A stretch of DNA of 64,000 nt from Segatella copri. Its GTDB lineage: Bacteria > Bacteroidota > Bacteroidia > Bacteroidales > Bacteroidaceae. Positions 42,616 through 51,579 of the stretch are shown here, one piece after another. The number at the start of each line of letters is the position of its first letter. Within the stretch, counting starts at the first letter, position 1. The stretch covers positions 3,039,001 through 3,103,000 of the forward strand of contig NZ_CP042464.1 in NCBI RefSeq assembly GCF_015074785.1, given 5' to 3'. Position numbers and translations under genes: made by a program. The notes under the pieces were generated by a model. The model was not told where the DNA came from and made no database searches. It worked only from the letters and a program-made list of their open reading frames with translations.

Positions 42616-42687
42616 CAGCCGTAAACATCAAATTTATAGTATCTTTATACGCAATTTTAACCCTAAAAGATATTCTGTAATAAGTTA

Positions 42688-45414
42688 ATGAAGAAAACTG
42701 TTCTTATCGCTTGTCTGGGACTGGTAAGTCTGGGCTTGCAAGCACAGAGCATTTCGCTCGCTGGTGAATGGAATGTGGAGTTGGGAAAGAGCGGTAGTGT
42801 TTTTGCCAAGAGTAAGCGTGCCTTGCAGGGTGAGGCGCAGCGTGCCATCCTTCCCGGTACCATCGATACGAACCGTCTGGGATTCGCTCCGAAAGATACG
42901 ATGGAAACAACGCATCTTACGAGACTCTATGCCTATAAAGGAGCTGCAAGATATTCCAGAACCATCAATATCCCGAAGGACTGGAAGAAGAAGCCGGTAG
43001 AACTCTTCCTGGAACGTACCCGACCGACATGGGTGTATGTGGATGGAGAACTGGTGGATTCCTGCAACTTCATCTCTACTCCTCAGCGCTATCTTCTGCC
43101 AAAGAAGGTGAAGCCGGGCAAGCATCTCCTGGAAATCGTGGTGGATAATGGAAGAGGTGTGCCTGATCAGGTTTACGGTTCCAGCCATGCTTATACAGAA
43201 GATACGCAGACCAACTGGAATGGAATTATCGGAAGGATAGAACTCCAGCTAGCCAGCTCTGTAGAGAGCAAATCTGCAGAAACTCTAACAGGAGCAATCC
43301 CTAGCCGTTCTGTAGCTTCTCCTTCCGCCCTTCAGATGCCTGATTTCGCCAAGGATTTCCATATCGAAGGCGCTCACTTCTACGCCAATGGTCATAGGAT
43401 ATTCCTCCGTGGCAAGCACGATGCGGCTGTATGGCCGCTGACGGGACATGTAGAGATGAGCGTGGAAGGCTGGATGAAGTATCTCGGAACCTGCAAGGAG
43501 TATGGAATCAACCATGTGCGCTTTCATTCCTGGTGTCCACCGGAGGCGGCTTTCGTGGCAGCGGACAGTCTGGGAATCTATCTCCAGCCGGAGCTTCCTT
43601 TCTGGGGTTCTTTTGACAAGAAGGATGAAAGGCTGATGGCATTCCTGCATCAGGAAGGCGAAAATATCCTCAGAGAATACGGTCATCATCCTTCTTTCCG
43701 AATGATGGCGCTGGGTAATGAACTCTGGGGCGACATCGACAAGATGAAGGAGTTTGTGGATGATTTCCGCAAGATTGCGCCAGATAAATACTATACCTTC
43801 GGAAGCAATTACTATCTCGGTTATCAAGGAATAAAAGAAGGAATGGATTACTTCACCACTTGCCGCATCGGAGGCGAGGGATGGGGCAAATACAATACTC
43901 ATACCCGTGGTTCCTTCTCGTTTGCCGACGCTTACGATGGCGGAATGATCAATCATTTCCATCCTAATTCTACGATGAATTTTGATGAGGCTTGCGATAA
44001 GGCAGGAATCCCAATCATCTCTCATGAAACAGGCCAGTTTCAGACCTATCCTGACTATCGGGAGATGAAGAAATACACCGGAGTGCTTCATCCTTATAAC
44101 TTTGAAGTGTTCCGCCGCAGGCTGGCTGCTGCCGGAATGCTTTCGCAGGCAGATGATTTCCACAAGGCTTCGGGCTTATGGAGCGTGAAACTCTATAAAG
44201 CCGATATAGAAATGGATCTTCGCACCAAGAATATGGCGGGCTTCCAACTGCTCGATATTCAGGATTATCCCGGTCAGGGAAGTGCTTTCGTAGGCATCCT
44301 CGATGCTTTCATGGAGAGCAAGGGAATCACTACGCCCGAGGAATGGCGCCAGTGGTGCTCGCCTGTGGTTCCTCTGCTGGAAATGAAGAAGTTCTGCTTC
44401 GAGGACGGCGAGAAGATTCAGGCTAAGGTAAAGGTAGCCAATTATGGTGGTTCTTCGCTGAAGGGCAAGAAACTGAAATGGCATCTGGCTGCCGAGAACG
44501 GATTGTTCTGTATGGATGATGGAACTTACAGCACCAAGGATGGTGAAGTGAGAAAGAATGTGGGCGACTTGATGGCAGAGGATGAGGGAGTATTGAACAT
44601 CTTTTCATACGATGAAGGTTTGGTGGATGTGGGTGAACTGAATGGTGTCTTCCACGTGCAGAAACCTACCAAGCTGCTTCTTACATTAAACATTGAAGGA
44701 ACAGAGGCGAGAAACTCCTACGAACTTTGGGCTTATCCGAAGAAGGCGATGGAAAAGAAGGGCGTCATCATAGCCAAGGATTTGAATGAGGAAGTGGTGA
44801 AAGTCTTGGAAAAGGGCGGAAAGGTGCTTTGGATGCCTACGGCTTCCAGCCATTTTGTGGCTGCCGATGATACGCTTTCGCAGGCAGATAATGCTACTCC
44901 TTATACTGTTGGCGGACTCTTCCAGACCGATTACTGGAATTATCGCATGTTCAAGACCATCTGTGAGAACAACAAGAAGAAGGTTTCTCCAGGAACCCTG
45001 GGTATTCTTACGAATCCGGAACATCCGATATTCAAGGGATTCCCTACGGAAATGCACACCAACTGGCAATGGTTCCCTGTCATCAAGGAATCGCATCCGC
45101 TGGTGCTTGACAACTTCGCCAAGGATTATCGCCCGATTGTTCAGGTGATAGATAATATCGAGCGGAATCATAAGTTGGGTTTGGTGATGGAATGGAAGGT
45201 GGGAGCCGGAAAGCTTCTCGTCTGCATGAGCGATTTGGAAAAGGCTGCCAAATATCCGGAAGGCAAGGCTTTCTATCAGAGTGTAATTGATTATATGCGC
45301 TCTGCCGATTTCGATCCATCTGCAGAAATAACGGTGGATGAATTGAAGAAGAAACTCGCCGAGAAGCCTCGTCAGGTTTCATTGAAGGAGCTGAATAATA
45401 TCTCGCAGTATTAG
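42688..45414 (+). CDS. Secreted glycoside hydrolase family 2 (beta-galactosidase-like)
   Basis: A 908-residue exported enzyme for a glycan outside the cytoplasm. A signal peptide (1-19, ending LQAQ) is followed by a GH2 sugar-binding jelly roll (about 20-190; RTRPTWVYVDGELVDSC), a short Ser-rich linker (about 195-215), and a TIM-barrel catalytic domain. Acid/base Glu is in MMALGNELWG (about 352) and the nucleophile probably in ISHETGQFQTYP (about 450). The C-terminus is a further beta region ending near 908. Specificity is not readable; beta-galactosidase, beta-glucuronidase or an exo-acting pectin enzyme are possible. No SusC/D neighbours are in the window. Confidence 0.82.
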   Translation: MKKTVLIACLGLVSLGLQAQSISLAGEWNVELGKSGSVFAKSKRALQGEAQRAILPGTIDTNRLGFAPKDTMETTHLTRLYAYKGAARYSRTINIPKDWKKKPVELFLERTRPTWVYVDGELVDSCNFISTPQRYLLPKKVKPGKHLLEIVVDNGRGVPDQVYGSSHAYTEDTQTNWNGIIGRIELQLASSVESKSAETLTGAIPSRSVASPSALQMPDFAKDFHIEGAHFYANGHRIFLRGKHDAAVWPLTGHVEMSVEGWMKYLGTCKEYGINHVRFHSWCPPEAAFVAADSLGIYLQPELPFWGSFDKKDERLMAFLHQEGENILREYGHHPSFRMMALGNELWGDIDKMKEFVDDFRKIAPDKYYTFGSNYYLGYQGIKEGMDYFTTCRIGGEGWGKYNTHTRGSFSFADAYDGGMINHFHPNSTMNFDEACDKAGIPIISHETGQFQTYPDYREMKKYTGVLHPYNFEVFRRRLAAAGMLSQADDFHKASGLWSVKLYKADIEMDLRTKNMAGFQLLDIQDYPGQGSAFVGILDAFMESKGITTPEEWRQWCSPVVPLLEMKKFCFEDGEKIQAKVKVANYGGSSLKGKKLKWHLAAENGLFCMDDGTYSTKDGEVRKNVGDLMAEDEGVLNIFSYDEGLVDVGELNGVFHVQKPTKLLLTLNIEGTEARNSYELWAYPKKAMEKKGVIIAKDLNEEVVKVLEKGGKVLWMPTASSHFVAADDTLSQADNATPYTVGGLFQTDYWNYRMFKTICENNKKKVSPGTLGILTNPEHPIFKGFPTEMHTNWQWFPVIKESHPLVLDNFAKDYRPIVQVIDNIERNHKLGLVMEWKVGAGKLLVCMSDLEKAAKYPEGKAFYQSVIDYMRSADFDPSAEITVDELKKKLAEKPRQVSLKELNNISQY

Positions 45415-45436
45415 TTGAGAACCTATAAGAAAAAAC

Positions 45437-45495
45437 AAGAGCGGAAAGCCAGAAGTTAACAGGTTAACAGTTAACAGCTGATTTTCCGCTCTTTT
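45437..45495. terminator. GTTAAC repeat with arms between the GH2 and DPP7 genes
   Basis: AAGAGCGGAAA (45437-45447) pairs with TTTCCGCTCTT (45483-45493) around GTTAACAGGTTAACAGTTAAC, then TTTATAT. Between convergent genes, serving both strands. Confidence 0.75.
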
Positions 45496-45567
45496 TATAT
45501 TATCCTGAGATTAATCTTTATCCCAGGATAAACCTTTATATCATCTCTATTGATTTAGAGATAGGAA

Positions 45568-47709
45568 TTACTTTGCATTGATCTCCTTCAAGAGGCGGTC
45601 TGCGTGTCCCCACTTATCCATCAGGTAGAGCACATAGCGAATATCTACACCAATGCAGCGAGCCAGGCGCTTGTCGAAGTTGATGTCAGAGCTGAGGCTG
45701 TCCCAGTTGCCATCGAAGGCAAGACCAATCAACTCACCCTTGCCGTTGAACATAGGGCTACCAGAGTTACCGCCGGTAATATCGTTGTTGGTGAGGAAGC
45801 AGAGCTGCATCTTGCCAGTCGTCTTATCCTGATACTTGCCGAAATCCTTCTCAGAGAGGAGCTCGTGCATGATAGGCTCAGCGTAGTAATCGATTACCTT
45901 GTCGCCCTTCTTCATCTTCTCTACGATGCTCTCGGCTGTGGTGTAATAACCAGATGGCTTGCCACCGAGGTCGAAACCGCCTACCTGACCGTAGCTCAAT
46001 CGCATGGTGAAGTTTGCGTCGCTGTAGTGAGGCATGTCTTCCTCCATACGGAGCTTGGCAGCGCAGAGATACTTCTCCTGCTCGGCGATGCTGTCGTTGA
46101 TGCTGCCCATCTGAGCAGCGAAATCACCATATACATCGTTCAGATCCATACCGAAGCTTACGCCTGGATCCTTCTCATATCCCTTCTTGTTGAAATAGAG
46201 CTTGGCGCCCTTCTTCATGATGAGCGACTTCTCCCAGAGATAATCCACATACTTGGCGTAGTTGCCGCCAAACTCAGCGTCGATGGTCTTGTAGAACTTA
46301 GGCAACCACTTGGCATCTACGTGCTCCTTGTAGTTCTTCAAGAGGGTAGCGAGCACTTCCTTATCGAGCGCCATATCCCATTCTGCAGAGTTATCTTCAA
46401 ACTCATGATACTGCTTCTTCTTGTTCTTCTCAGGACCCTTCACTTCCATGTTGGTCTGGAGCTTGATGGCACGGGTAGAGAACTCGATGTTGCTTCTTCT
46501 GGTGAAAGATTCAGAGAAGTTGGTCCAGGCATACTTCACGTCTGCGCTCTCCTTGTAGAGTTTGGCGAGCTTGTCGAAATCTACCTTGTGGGCGAGGTCG
46601 TTGGCAGCCTTGGCTGTATCCTGCCAAGCACGGAGACGGGTTTCGTACTCACGCTTCAGATTAACGATGCCGATAGAGTCGATACACTTGTTCATACCGA
46701 TGGCATTCTTCCAGTAGTTGGAAGAGCTGGCGTATTTGCTGTCGTACTTGATGCGGACAGCCTCGTCGGCACGCATGTGCTTCTGCATCACCTCCTGCTT
46801 TACGCCACGAACCTGGGCACGAGGTGCATTCTCAGCATCGCGCATGGTCTGGATTCCGTAGCTTGAAAGATAGCGCTCTGTGCTGCCTGGGTAACCCATG
46901 GTCATCGCATAGTCGCCATCCTTGTAACCCTGGAGAGAAACCTGAGCCCAACGCTTAGGATGATAAGGCACATTGTCCTTGCTGTAGGCAGCAGGACCAT
47001 TGGTCTTAGGGTCAGCATAGATGCGGAATACAGAGAAGTCGCAGGTCTGGCGAGGCCACATCCAGTTGTCTGTATCGCCACCAAACTTACCCATAGACTT
47101 TGGCACGGTGAAAACCAGACGCAGGTCGGTGAAGTCGCGGTAAGTAGTAGCGTACCACTTGTTGCCCTCGTAGAAAGGCTGAACGGTGATATGGAGGGTA
47201 GAATCGTTCTTCTTCGCCTCTTGGGTCATCTCATTCTCCAGAGAATCGATGAGTTCATCACGCTTTTTGTTGTCGAGTTTCTCGTATCCGAGGCTCATCA
47301 CCTTATCGGTTACATCCTTCTGTTCAACCATGAAGCTTACGAACATATTCTCGTTAGGCAATTCCTCTGCGTATGATTTAGCAAAGAAACCGTTGAGCAT
47401 ATAGTCGTGCTCCACGGTAGAGTGGCTTCTGATAGCCTCGAAACCGCAATGGTGGTTGGTAAATACCAAACCGTCTGGAGAAACGACTACGCCCGAGCAA
47501 TAGCCAGAGAAGTTTACCACAGCATTCTTCAGGGCGTTCTCGCCGTTGTAGAGCTGGTCGTAAGTCATACTGAAGCCTTCGCGCTGCATCATCTCATACA
47601 CAGCGTTAGGCAAGTTGTAAATCGTCCACATTCCCTCGTCAGCGTGAGCGGTGTTGATTCCGCAGAACGCCATGATAGAGGCGATAAGGACCGTTGCTTT
47701 TTTCTTCAT
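45568..47709 (-). CDS. S46 family dipeptidyl-peptidase (DPP7-like)
   Basis: A 713-residue periplasmic peptidase that removes dipeptides from N-termini. Signal peptide 1-23 (cleavage after TAHA). Catalytic His is in FTNHHCG (86/87), Asp in GGDTDNWMWPRQ and Ser in GGNSGSP. Eighteen residues after the Ser is Gly (AFDGNW), the position that is Gly in DPP7 and Arg in DPP11 of Porphyromonas, so a preference for hydrophobic P1 residues rather than acidic ones is predicted. Full length, consistent with peptide-based growth. The start lies 27 nt after the stop of the Fic gene on the same strand. Confidence 0.95.
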   Translation of the reverse strand: MKKKATVLIASIMAFCGINTAHADEGMWTIYNLPNAVYEMMQREGFSMTYDQLYNGENALKNAVVNFSGYCSGVVVSPDGLVFTNHHCGFEAIRSHSTVEHDYMLNGFFAKSYAEELPNENMFVSFMVEQKDVTDKVMSLGYEKLDNKKRDELIDSLENEMTQEAKKNDSTLHITVQPFYEGNKWYATTYRDFTDLRLVFTVPKSMGKFGGDTDNWMWPRQTCDFSVFRIYADPKTNGPAAYSKDNVPYHPKRWAQVSLQGYKDGDYAMTMGYPGSTERYLSSYGIQTMRDAENAPRAQVRGVKQEVMQKHMRADEAVRIKYDSKYASSSNYWKNAIGMNKCIDSIGIVNLKREYETRLRAWQDTAKAANDLAHKVDFDKLAKLYKESADVKYAWTNFSESFTRRSNIEFSTRAIKLQTNMEVKGPEKNKKKQYHEFEDNSAEWDMALDKEVLATLLKNYKEHVDAKWLPKFYKTIDAEFGGNYAKYVDYLWEKSLIMKKGAKLYFNKKGYEKDPGVSFGMDLNDVYGDFAAQMGSINDSIAEQEKYLCAAKLRMEEDMPHYSDANFTMRLSYGQVGGFDLGGKPSGYYTTAESIVEKMKKGDKVIDYYAEPIMHELLSEKDFGKYQDKTTGKMQLCFLTNNDITGGNSGSPMFNGKGELIGLAFDGNWDSLSSDINFDKRLARCIGVDIRYVLYLMDKWGHADRLLKEINAK

Positions 47710-47736
47710 TACTTGTTTTCTATTTTTATTATGATG

Positions 47737-48945
47737 TTATTTATTCTTTTTCTCATACCCTTCTTTCCAAGTCTTTGCCAGCTCTGTCATCCGATATTGC
47801 TGGCGTGGATGTCTTGGGGTGTTTGGATATTTCATCTCCAAGGCTCCTTCGGCTAGGGCTGGGGTAATGTATTCCTTTCTAAATCTTGTTCTGTTCTTTA
47901 ATCCAAACAGGTTCATTATATCACCGATGGATAGATAATCTTTATTTATACGTATAATGAGTTCTTCTACTTGGGACGAACTTGGGACGAACTTGGGACA
48001 AGTTTGGGATGAACTTGGGACATTTTCTTCTCCTTCTTTATTTATGAAGTTTTTTTTCTGTCCACTTCCTGTTTGGGAATTTAAGTTCGGCTGCTCTTTC
48101 CAATCATCAGTCGGCTGGATATGCAAATATCTGTTCTTGAGAACCCAACCATCTTTTAGGAGTAAGTTCCTGAAGAAACGAACCAGGTAGATAGGAGAGT
48201 AATCTATGCCTTTCTGAATGTTTCGATAGTTGGCACGAACCAGGGCATTGCGGAAATACCAGGAGTGTTTGGCAAACATTTCGTTGTTCACTTCATATCC
48301 TAACGAACGGAGATATTGGATGGTGAAAATTGCCGTGGTTCGGGTGTTTCCCTCTCTGAATGCGTGGATTTGCCAGATGCCTGAAATGAATTTGGCAATA
48401 TGCTCAATCTTCTCATCATCCGTCAGACCTTTATATGAGAAGTTCTTCTCCTGCTCAATATCCCAGTCCAATGCTCTTCGCAAGTCTTCCCAATTCAGGT
48501 AGTTTACGGAATCTCCTTCGAGCACCCATTCTTTCTTGGAAATATCATACTGGCGGATTTCTCCTGCGTGCTTGAATACTCCCTCGAATATTCTTCGATG
48601 CAGGGAAACATATCCGTTGGTATTGAAGGCAAAGGTCTTGCTGGCGAGAATCTTCGCGATGTTAGCTGAAACCTTATCTGCCTCTTCCTCTTCTTCGTCC
48701 TTAGGTGTGCGGACCGTCTTGCTCTGATAGTAAGAGTCAATCAGTTTTCTGGTTTCGTCCAGAGAGATTTCCCCTTCGATGTTTCGCTTAGCCACATCTA
48801 TGAGATACGCCGACGGTTGCAGCCCATCTACAGCCTGCAATCCGATAGCCGTCTTCCAGTTCTCGGCGCTTTCCTTCTGCGAAGGTTCTCCTTGTCGAAG
48901 ATATTCATCGAAGGATGCGAACTCGTTGATATTATCTTTATTCAT
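47737..48945 (-). CDS. Fic-domain protein with VbhA-like N-terminus and variable linker
   Basis: A 402-residue Fic/DOC protein. The active motif is HAFREGNTRT (about 196-205). The N-terminal AKRNIEGEISLDETRK resembles the inhibitory antitoxin helix of VbhA-type proteins, but the canonical Ser of S-x-x-x-E-G is Lys here. The C-terminal about 100 residues look like a winged helix. Between them, an 11-bp tandem repeat (47970-48024) encodes part of the linker; copy-number change would shift the frame and cut off the C-terminal domain. Promoter box at 48973-48980. Followed by DPP7. Confidence 0.88.
   Translation of the reverse strand: MNKDNINEFASFDEYLRQGEPSQKESAENWKTAIGLQAVDGLQPSAYLIDVAKRNIEGEISLDETRKLIDSYYQSKTVRTPKDEEEEEADKVSANIAKILASKTFAFNTNGYVSLHRRIFEGVFKHAGEIRQYDISKKEWVLEGDSVNYLNWEDLRRALDWDIEQEKNFSYKGLTDDEKIEHIAKFISGIWQIHAFREGNTRTTAIFTIQYLRSLGYEVNNEMFAKHSWYFRNALVRANYRNIQKGIDYSPIYLVRFFRNLLLKDGWVLKNRYLHIQPTDDWKEQPNLNSQTGSGQKKNFINKEGEENVPSSSQTCPKFVPSSSQVEELIIRINKDYLSIGDIMNLFGLKNRTRFRKEYITPALAEGALEMKYPNTPRHPRQQYRMTELAKTWKEGYEKKNK
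47970..48024. repeat. 11-bp tandem repeat in the Fic linker
   Basis: Five units: CTTGGGACGAA twice, CTTGGGACAAG, TTTGGGATGAA, CTTGGGACATT. The unit length is not a multiple of three. Confidence 0.85.
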
Positions 48946-48964
48946 AGATGTAATGCTTGATATT

Positions 48965-48980
48965 TAACTTTGCAAAGTTA
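48965..48980. promoter_or_regulatory. Palindromic double -7 box upstream of the Fic gene
   Basis: TAACTTTGCAAAGTTA, giving a TAACTTTG box on each strand. The minus-strand box (48973-48980) serves the Fic gene; 3 bp separate it from the upstream gene's stop codon. Confidence 0.55.
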
Positions 48981-48983
48981 CGA

Positions 48984-49517
48984 CTATTTCCCGAATTTTC
49001 CAAGGCTTCGCTTGATTTTCTTCATAATTCGCCTTTTTGCTGATAACATTCCTGGTGATAGAACCTCTTGCTCCAGCATATCCAGAGCCATTCTTAACTC
49101 TTCGAGGAGTTCGGGATAGTACTTCATCTGCTCGTAGGCGAGCTTCATGCAGTAGCAGCGGATGGCGTAGGGCTGGGAACAGGCTGTAATCTTGGCGATA
49201 CAGAAATCGATGAAATCAGAACGGAGTGATTCTTCCTCGAATGGCTGACGGAGAAGGAGTTGGAGCATCAGGCGGCGCTTGGTCTCATTTTTCTCTACGA
49301 GAACTCGGTCTATTAAGTCATCGTGCTTGGCATAGAGCCACTCGTTGTTCTGCATGTCGAAATGAGTGAATACCCACAGGGCATTTGTGGATATTCGCTC
49401 GTCCTCATCAAATGTTAGTTGATAAAGATGAGCTTTTTTACGGTTATTACCATGGGTAAGAATACAAATCTCATAGATGTCATCCATGCAAAGTTTCTTA
49501 TTCAGTTTCTTCCTCAT
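48984..49517 (-). CDS. Hypothetical helical protein downstream of ATPase D
   Basis: A 177-residue, mostly helical, charged protein without a signal peptide or motif I recognise. Repeated helix pairs (for example EERISTNALWVFTHFD-like and RRLMLQLLLRQPFEEE) suggest a HEAT/ARM-like fold. It starts 11 nt after the ATPase D stop on the same strand and is probably co-transcribed with it, so it may be a partner or an unrelated passenger. Confidence 0.7.
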   Translation of the reverse strand: MRKKLNKKLCMDDIYEICILTHGNNRKKAHLYQLTFDEDERISTNALWVFTHFDMQNNEWLYAKHDDLIDRVLVEKNETKRRLMLQLLLRQPFEEESLRSDFIDFCIAKITACSQPYAIRCYCMKLAYEQMKYYPELLEELRMALDMLEQEVLSPGMLSAKRRIMKKIKRSLGKFGK

Positions 49518-49528
49518 GCTTCTATGGC

Positions 49529-50860
49529 TTATTTGATGATGAAACTCTTCTCTACCTTGTGTTTAACAAATTCTCTAGCTGCGAATAGTGGTACATTTTC
49601 CATCCATTTTTGGTCTTGGAAACCTCGCATGGAGAAACGGATACCTTTGAGATGATAGGAGACAAAATCGTGAGTGATAAATGCTGCTAGTGATTTTGCC
49701 TTTACATTCTCCTCAGCCTTTACTTCTATTGGTAAGATTTCGCTGCCGGCTTGTACCATGAAATCAATTTCTTGGGTAGAGCTTGGCTTACTGTAATAAT
49801 ATATGGGTAAGTAAGGAAGAGATTTCAGCTGTTGAAGCACGAAATTCTCAGTAAACGCCCCCTTGTATTCGCTAAACACGTTGTTGCCAATGAGAATCTG
49901 GTCAGGTTGTGCCATTGTGAGTGCTCCCAACAAACCTACATCAAGCACATATAATTTGAAAGCATCCATGTCTGCATAGAATTTTAATGGAGATTTGGCA
50001 TCTCTTGTTCTTTCTACCTTATGGACGAGTCCTGCGTCAATGAGCCATTGTATTGCAATCTCGAAATCTTTAGCCCTAGCTCCTTTTCTTATTGCACCAT
50101 AGATGAACTTCTTGTTCTCGCGAGCCAGTTGGGCTGGGATTGATTGCCATACCATTCTTACTCTTTGTGTCTGTTCTTCGGTGTGTTTGCTGATATCTGC
50201 CTCGTATGCATTCAAGATGTTTTGTTGAATTTGCCTTACTTGCATTGGGTTGTGATTTTGTGTAAATTCCAATACTGCTTCGGGCATACCTCCAACAAAG
50301 TAGTATCGTCGAAGGTATTCTATGAATTTTGGGGCGAGGCTGTTGATAAGTTCCTTATCTCCGCTTTGCAATAAATCCAAAAGTTGTTTCTCTCCATTGG
50401 CAAGTAGAAATTCCTCATAAGTCATGGGGTAGAGGTGCATGATGTCAACTTTACCGACAGGGAAGGATTCTCCTTTCATGTTCATGACACCGAGCAATGA
50501 TCCTGCTACGATGATATGCAATTCTGGCTTGTCTTCACAGAAATATTTCAGCGAGGACAAAACAGGTGGAATCTCTTGTATCTCATCGAGAAATACAAGG
50601 GTCTTGCCAGGAGTGATGTCTTGGTGTGCATAAGCAGCAAGGCCGATGGAAAGTCTTTCTGCATTTGCGTCACCTTGAAAAAGTTGAGCAATGCTTTTGT
50701 TTTTGTAACAGTTGATGTAAACCATATTCTCAAATTCGTTGTTGCCAAACTCTTTGATGATATAGGTCTTGCCAACTTGTCTTGCTCCATACATGATGAG
50801 TGGCTTCCTGTTACTGGATAATTTCCAGTCTTTCAGTTGGTTGTATATGAATCTTTTCAT
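49529..50860 (-). CDS. AAA ATPase with DUF4143 domain (ATPase D)
   Basis: A 443-residue AAA_14/DUF4143 protein. Walker A is GARQVGKT (25-32) and Walker B KTLVFLDEIQEIP. The C-terminal EIDFMVQAGSEILPIEVKAE is an intact PD-(D/E)XK-like motif. I set the start at ATG 50860: the frame stays open upstream, but that part is the translation of three 33-bp DNA repeats (each giving FPHKSV or similar), which are downstream of the promoter box and better seen as a leader element. AT-rich. A co-directional hypothetical gene follows by 11 nt. Confidence 0.88.
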   Translation of the reverse strand: MKRFIYNQLKDWKLSSNRKPLIMYGARQVGKTYIIKEFGNNEFENMVYINCYKNKSIAQLFQGDANAERLSIGLAAYAHQDITPGKTLVFLDEIQEIPPVLSSLKYFCEDKPELHIIVAGSLLGVMNMKGESFPVGKVDIMHLYPMTYEEFLLANGEKQLLDLLQSGDKELINSLAPKFIEYLRRYYFVGGMPEAVLEFTQNHNPMQVRQIQQNILNAYEADISKHTEEQTQRVRMVWQSIPAQLARENKKFIYGAIRKGARAKDFEIAIQWLIDAGLVHKVERTRDAKSPLKFYADMDAFKLYVLDVGLLGALTMAQPDQILIGNNVFSEYKGAFTENFVLQQLKSLPYLPIYYYSKPSSTQEIDFMVQAGSEILPIEVKAEENVKAKSLAAFITHDFVSYHLKGIRFSMRGFQDQKWMENVPLFAAREFVKHKVEKSFIIK

Positions 50861-50871
50861 GTTTGCTACAC

Positions 50872-50951
50872 TTTTGTGAGGGAATGATATTTGTGTCTGT
50901 ACATTTTTGTGAGGGAATAATGCCTTATTACCAACACTTTTGTGAGGGAAT
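50872..50951 (-). promoter_or_regulatory. Three 33-bp-spaced direct repeats in the ATPase D leader
   Basis: TTTTGTGAGGGAAT (plus strand) at 50872, 50905 and 50938, exactly 33 bp apart. They lie between the -7 box (50959-50966) and the start codon. Confidence 0.8.
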
Positions 50952-50958
50952 ATTGCTG

Positions 50959-50966
50959 CAAAGATA
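50959..50966 (-). promoter_or_regulatory. -7 box for ATPase D
   Basis: TATCTTTG on the minus strand, about 100 nt upstream of the chosen start codon. Confidence 0.6.
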
Positions 50967-51125
50967 CTGATTTCTTTTGAAAAACCACAAAAAACGTCCT
51001 TAAAAATGTGTAAAACCACAAAAGGTCGTCCTTAAAAGTGTGATATTTTACAACAAGTCGAACTAAAAAGTGCAAAAACAGCTGATATGCAAGTGCGCAT
51101 ACCAGCTGCTTTCTTAGTATGCTCG

Positions 51126-51416
51126 GCAGACCTGCTGACTGCAGTGAGCAGACCTGCTGACTAGGCTCAGCAGAGCTGCTGAGCCTAGTGGCAACTTTCC
51201 AGAAGCAGTCTCCTTGAACTCCATATTCTATCTCTTTGAACCTGATCAGACGTCTTCTTTCACTTACGGAGTCGTATTCTTCAGCTTACGGAGCCGTATC
51301 CTTCGGTTAACGGAGCCGTATCCTTCAGCTTGCATAGCCGTATCCTTCAAAATACTCAGTCGTTTCGTTTCGTTCACTCAGCCGTTTGCTTTAGCTCTTA
51401 CAGGGCGCCTTGCTGG
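51126..51416. repeat. Drifting 22-bp tandem array
   Basis: Units at 51126, 51148 and 51170 begin GCAGACCTGCTGA, GCAGACCTGCTGA and GCAGAGCTGCTGA. After a less clear stretch, units at 51263, 51285, 51307 and 51329 follow CTTACGGAGCCGTATCCTTC, then weaker ones at 51351, 51373 and 51395. Period 22 bp. The unit at 51161-51188 contains a 13-bp-arm palindrome (CTAGGCTCAGCAG). Confidence 0.8.
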
Positions 51417-51512
51417 CGGCTATTATATCCTGAGTATTGCTCGGGACCAGGAACATTGGGTCCTTTTGTCTATTCTTGAACCGCATGCGAAGGTTCTGTA
51501 TAATATAAACAA

Positions 51513-51551
51513 AAGAAGTCCGTGGACTTACACATTGTCCACGGACTTCTT
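51513..51551 (-). terminator. Terminator of the flippase gene
   Basis: AAGAAGTCCGTGGAC (51513-51527) pairs perfectly with GTCCACGGACTTCTT (51537-51551), with a T-rich run on the minus-strand 3' side. Confidence 0.9.
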
Positions 51552-51579
51552 GGAATATAATCTCAATGATTGGAATCTC

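Noticed and set aside
50861..51019. N-terminal extension of ATPase D through the FPHKSV repeats
   Set aside because: The extension is the translation of DNA repeats located partly upstream of, and directly after, the promoter box; family members start near MKRFIYNQL.
51126..51416. CRISPR array
   Set aside because: Repeats are contiguous 22-bp units that drift; there are no unique spacers between identical repeats and no cas genes.
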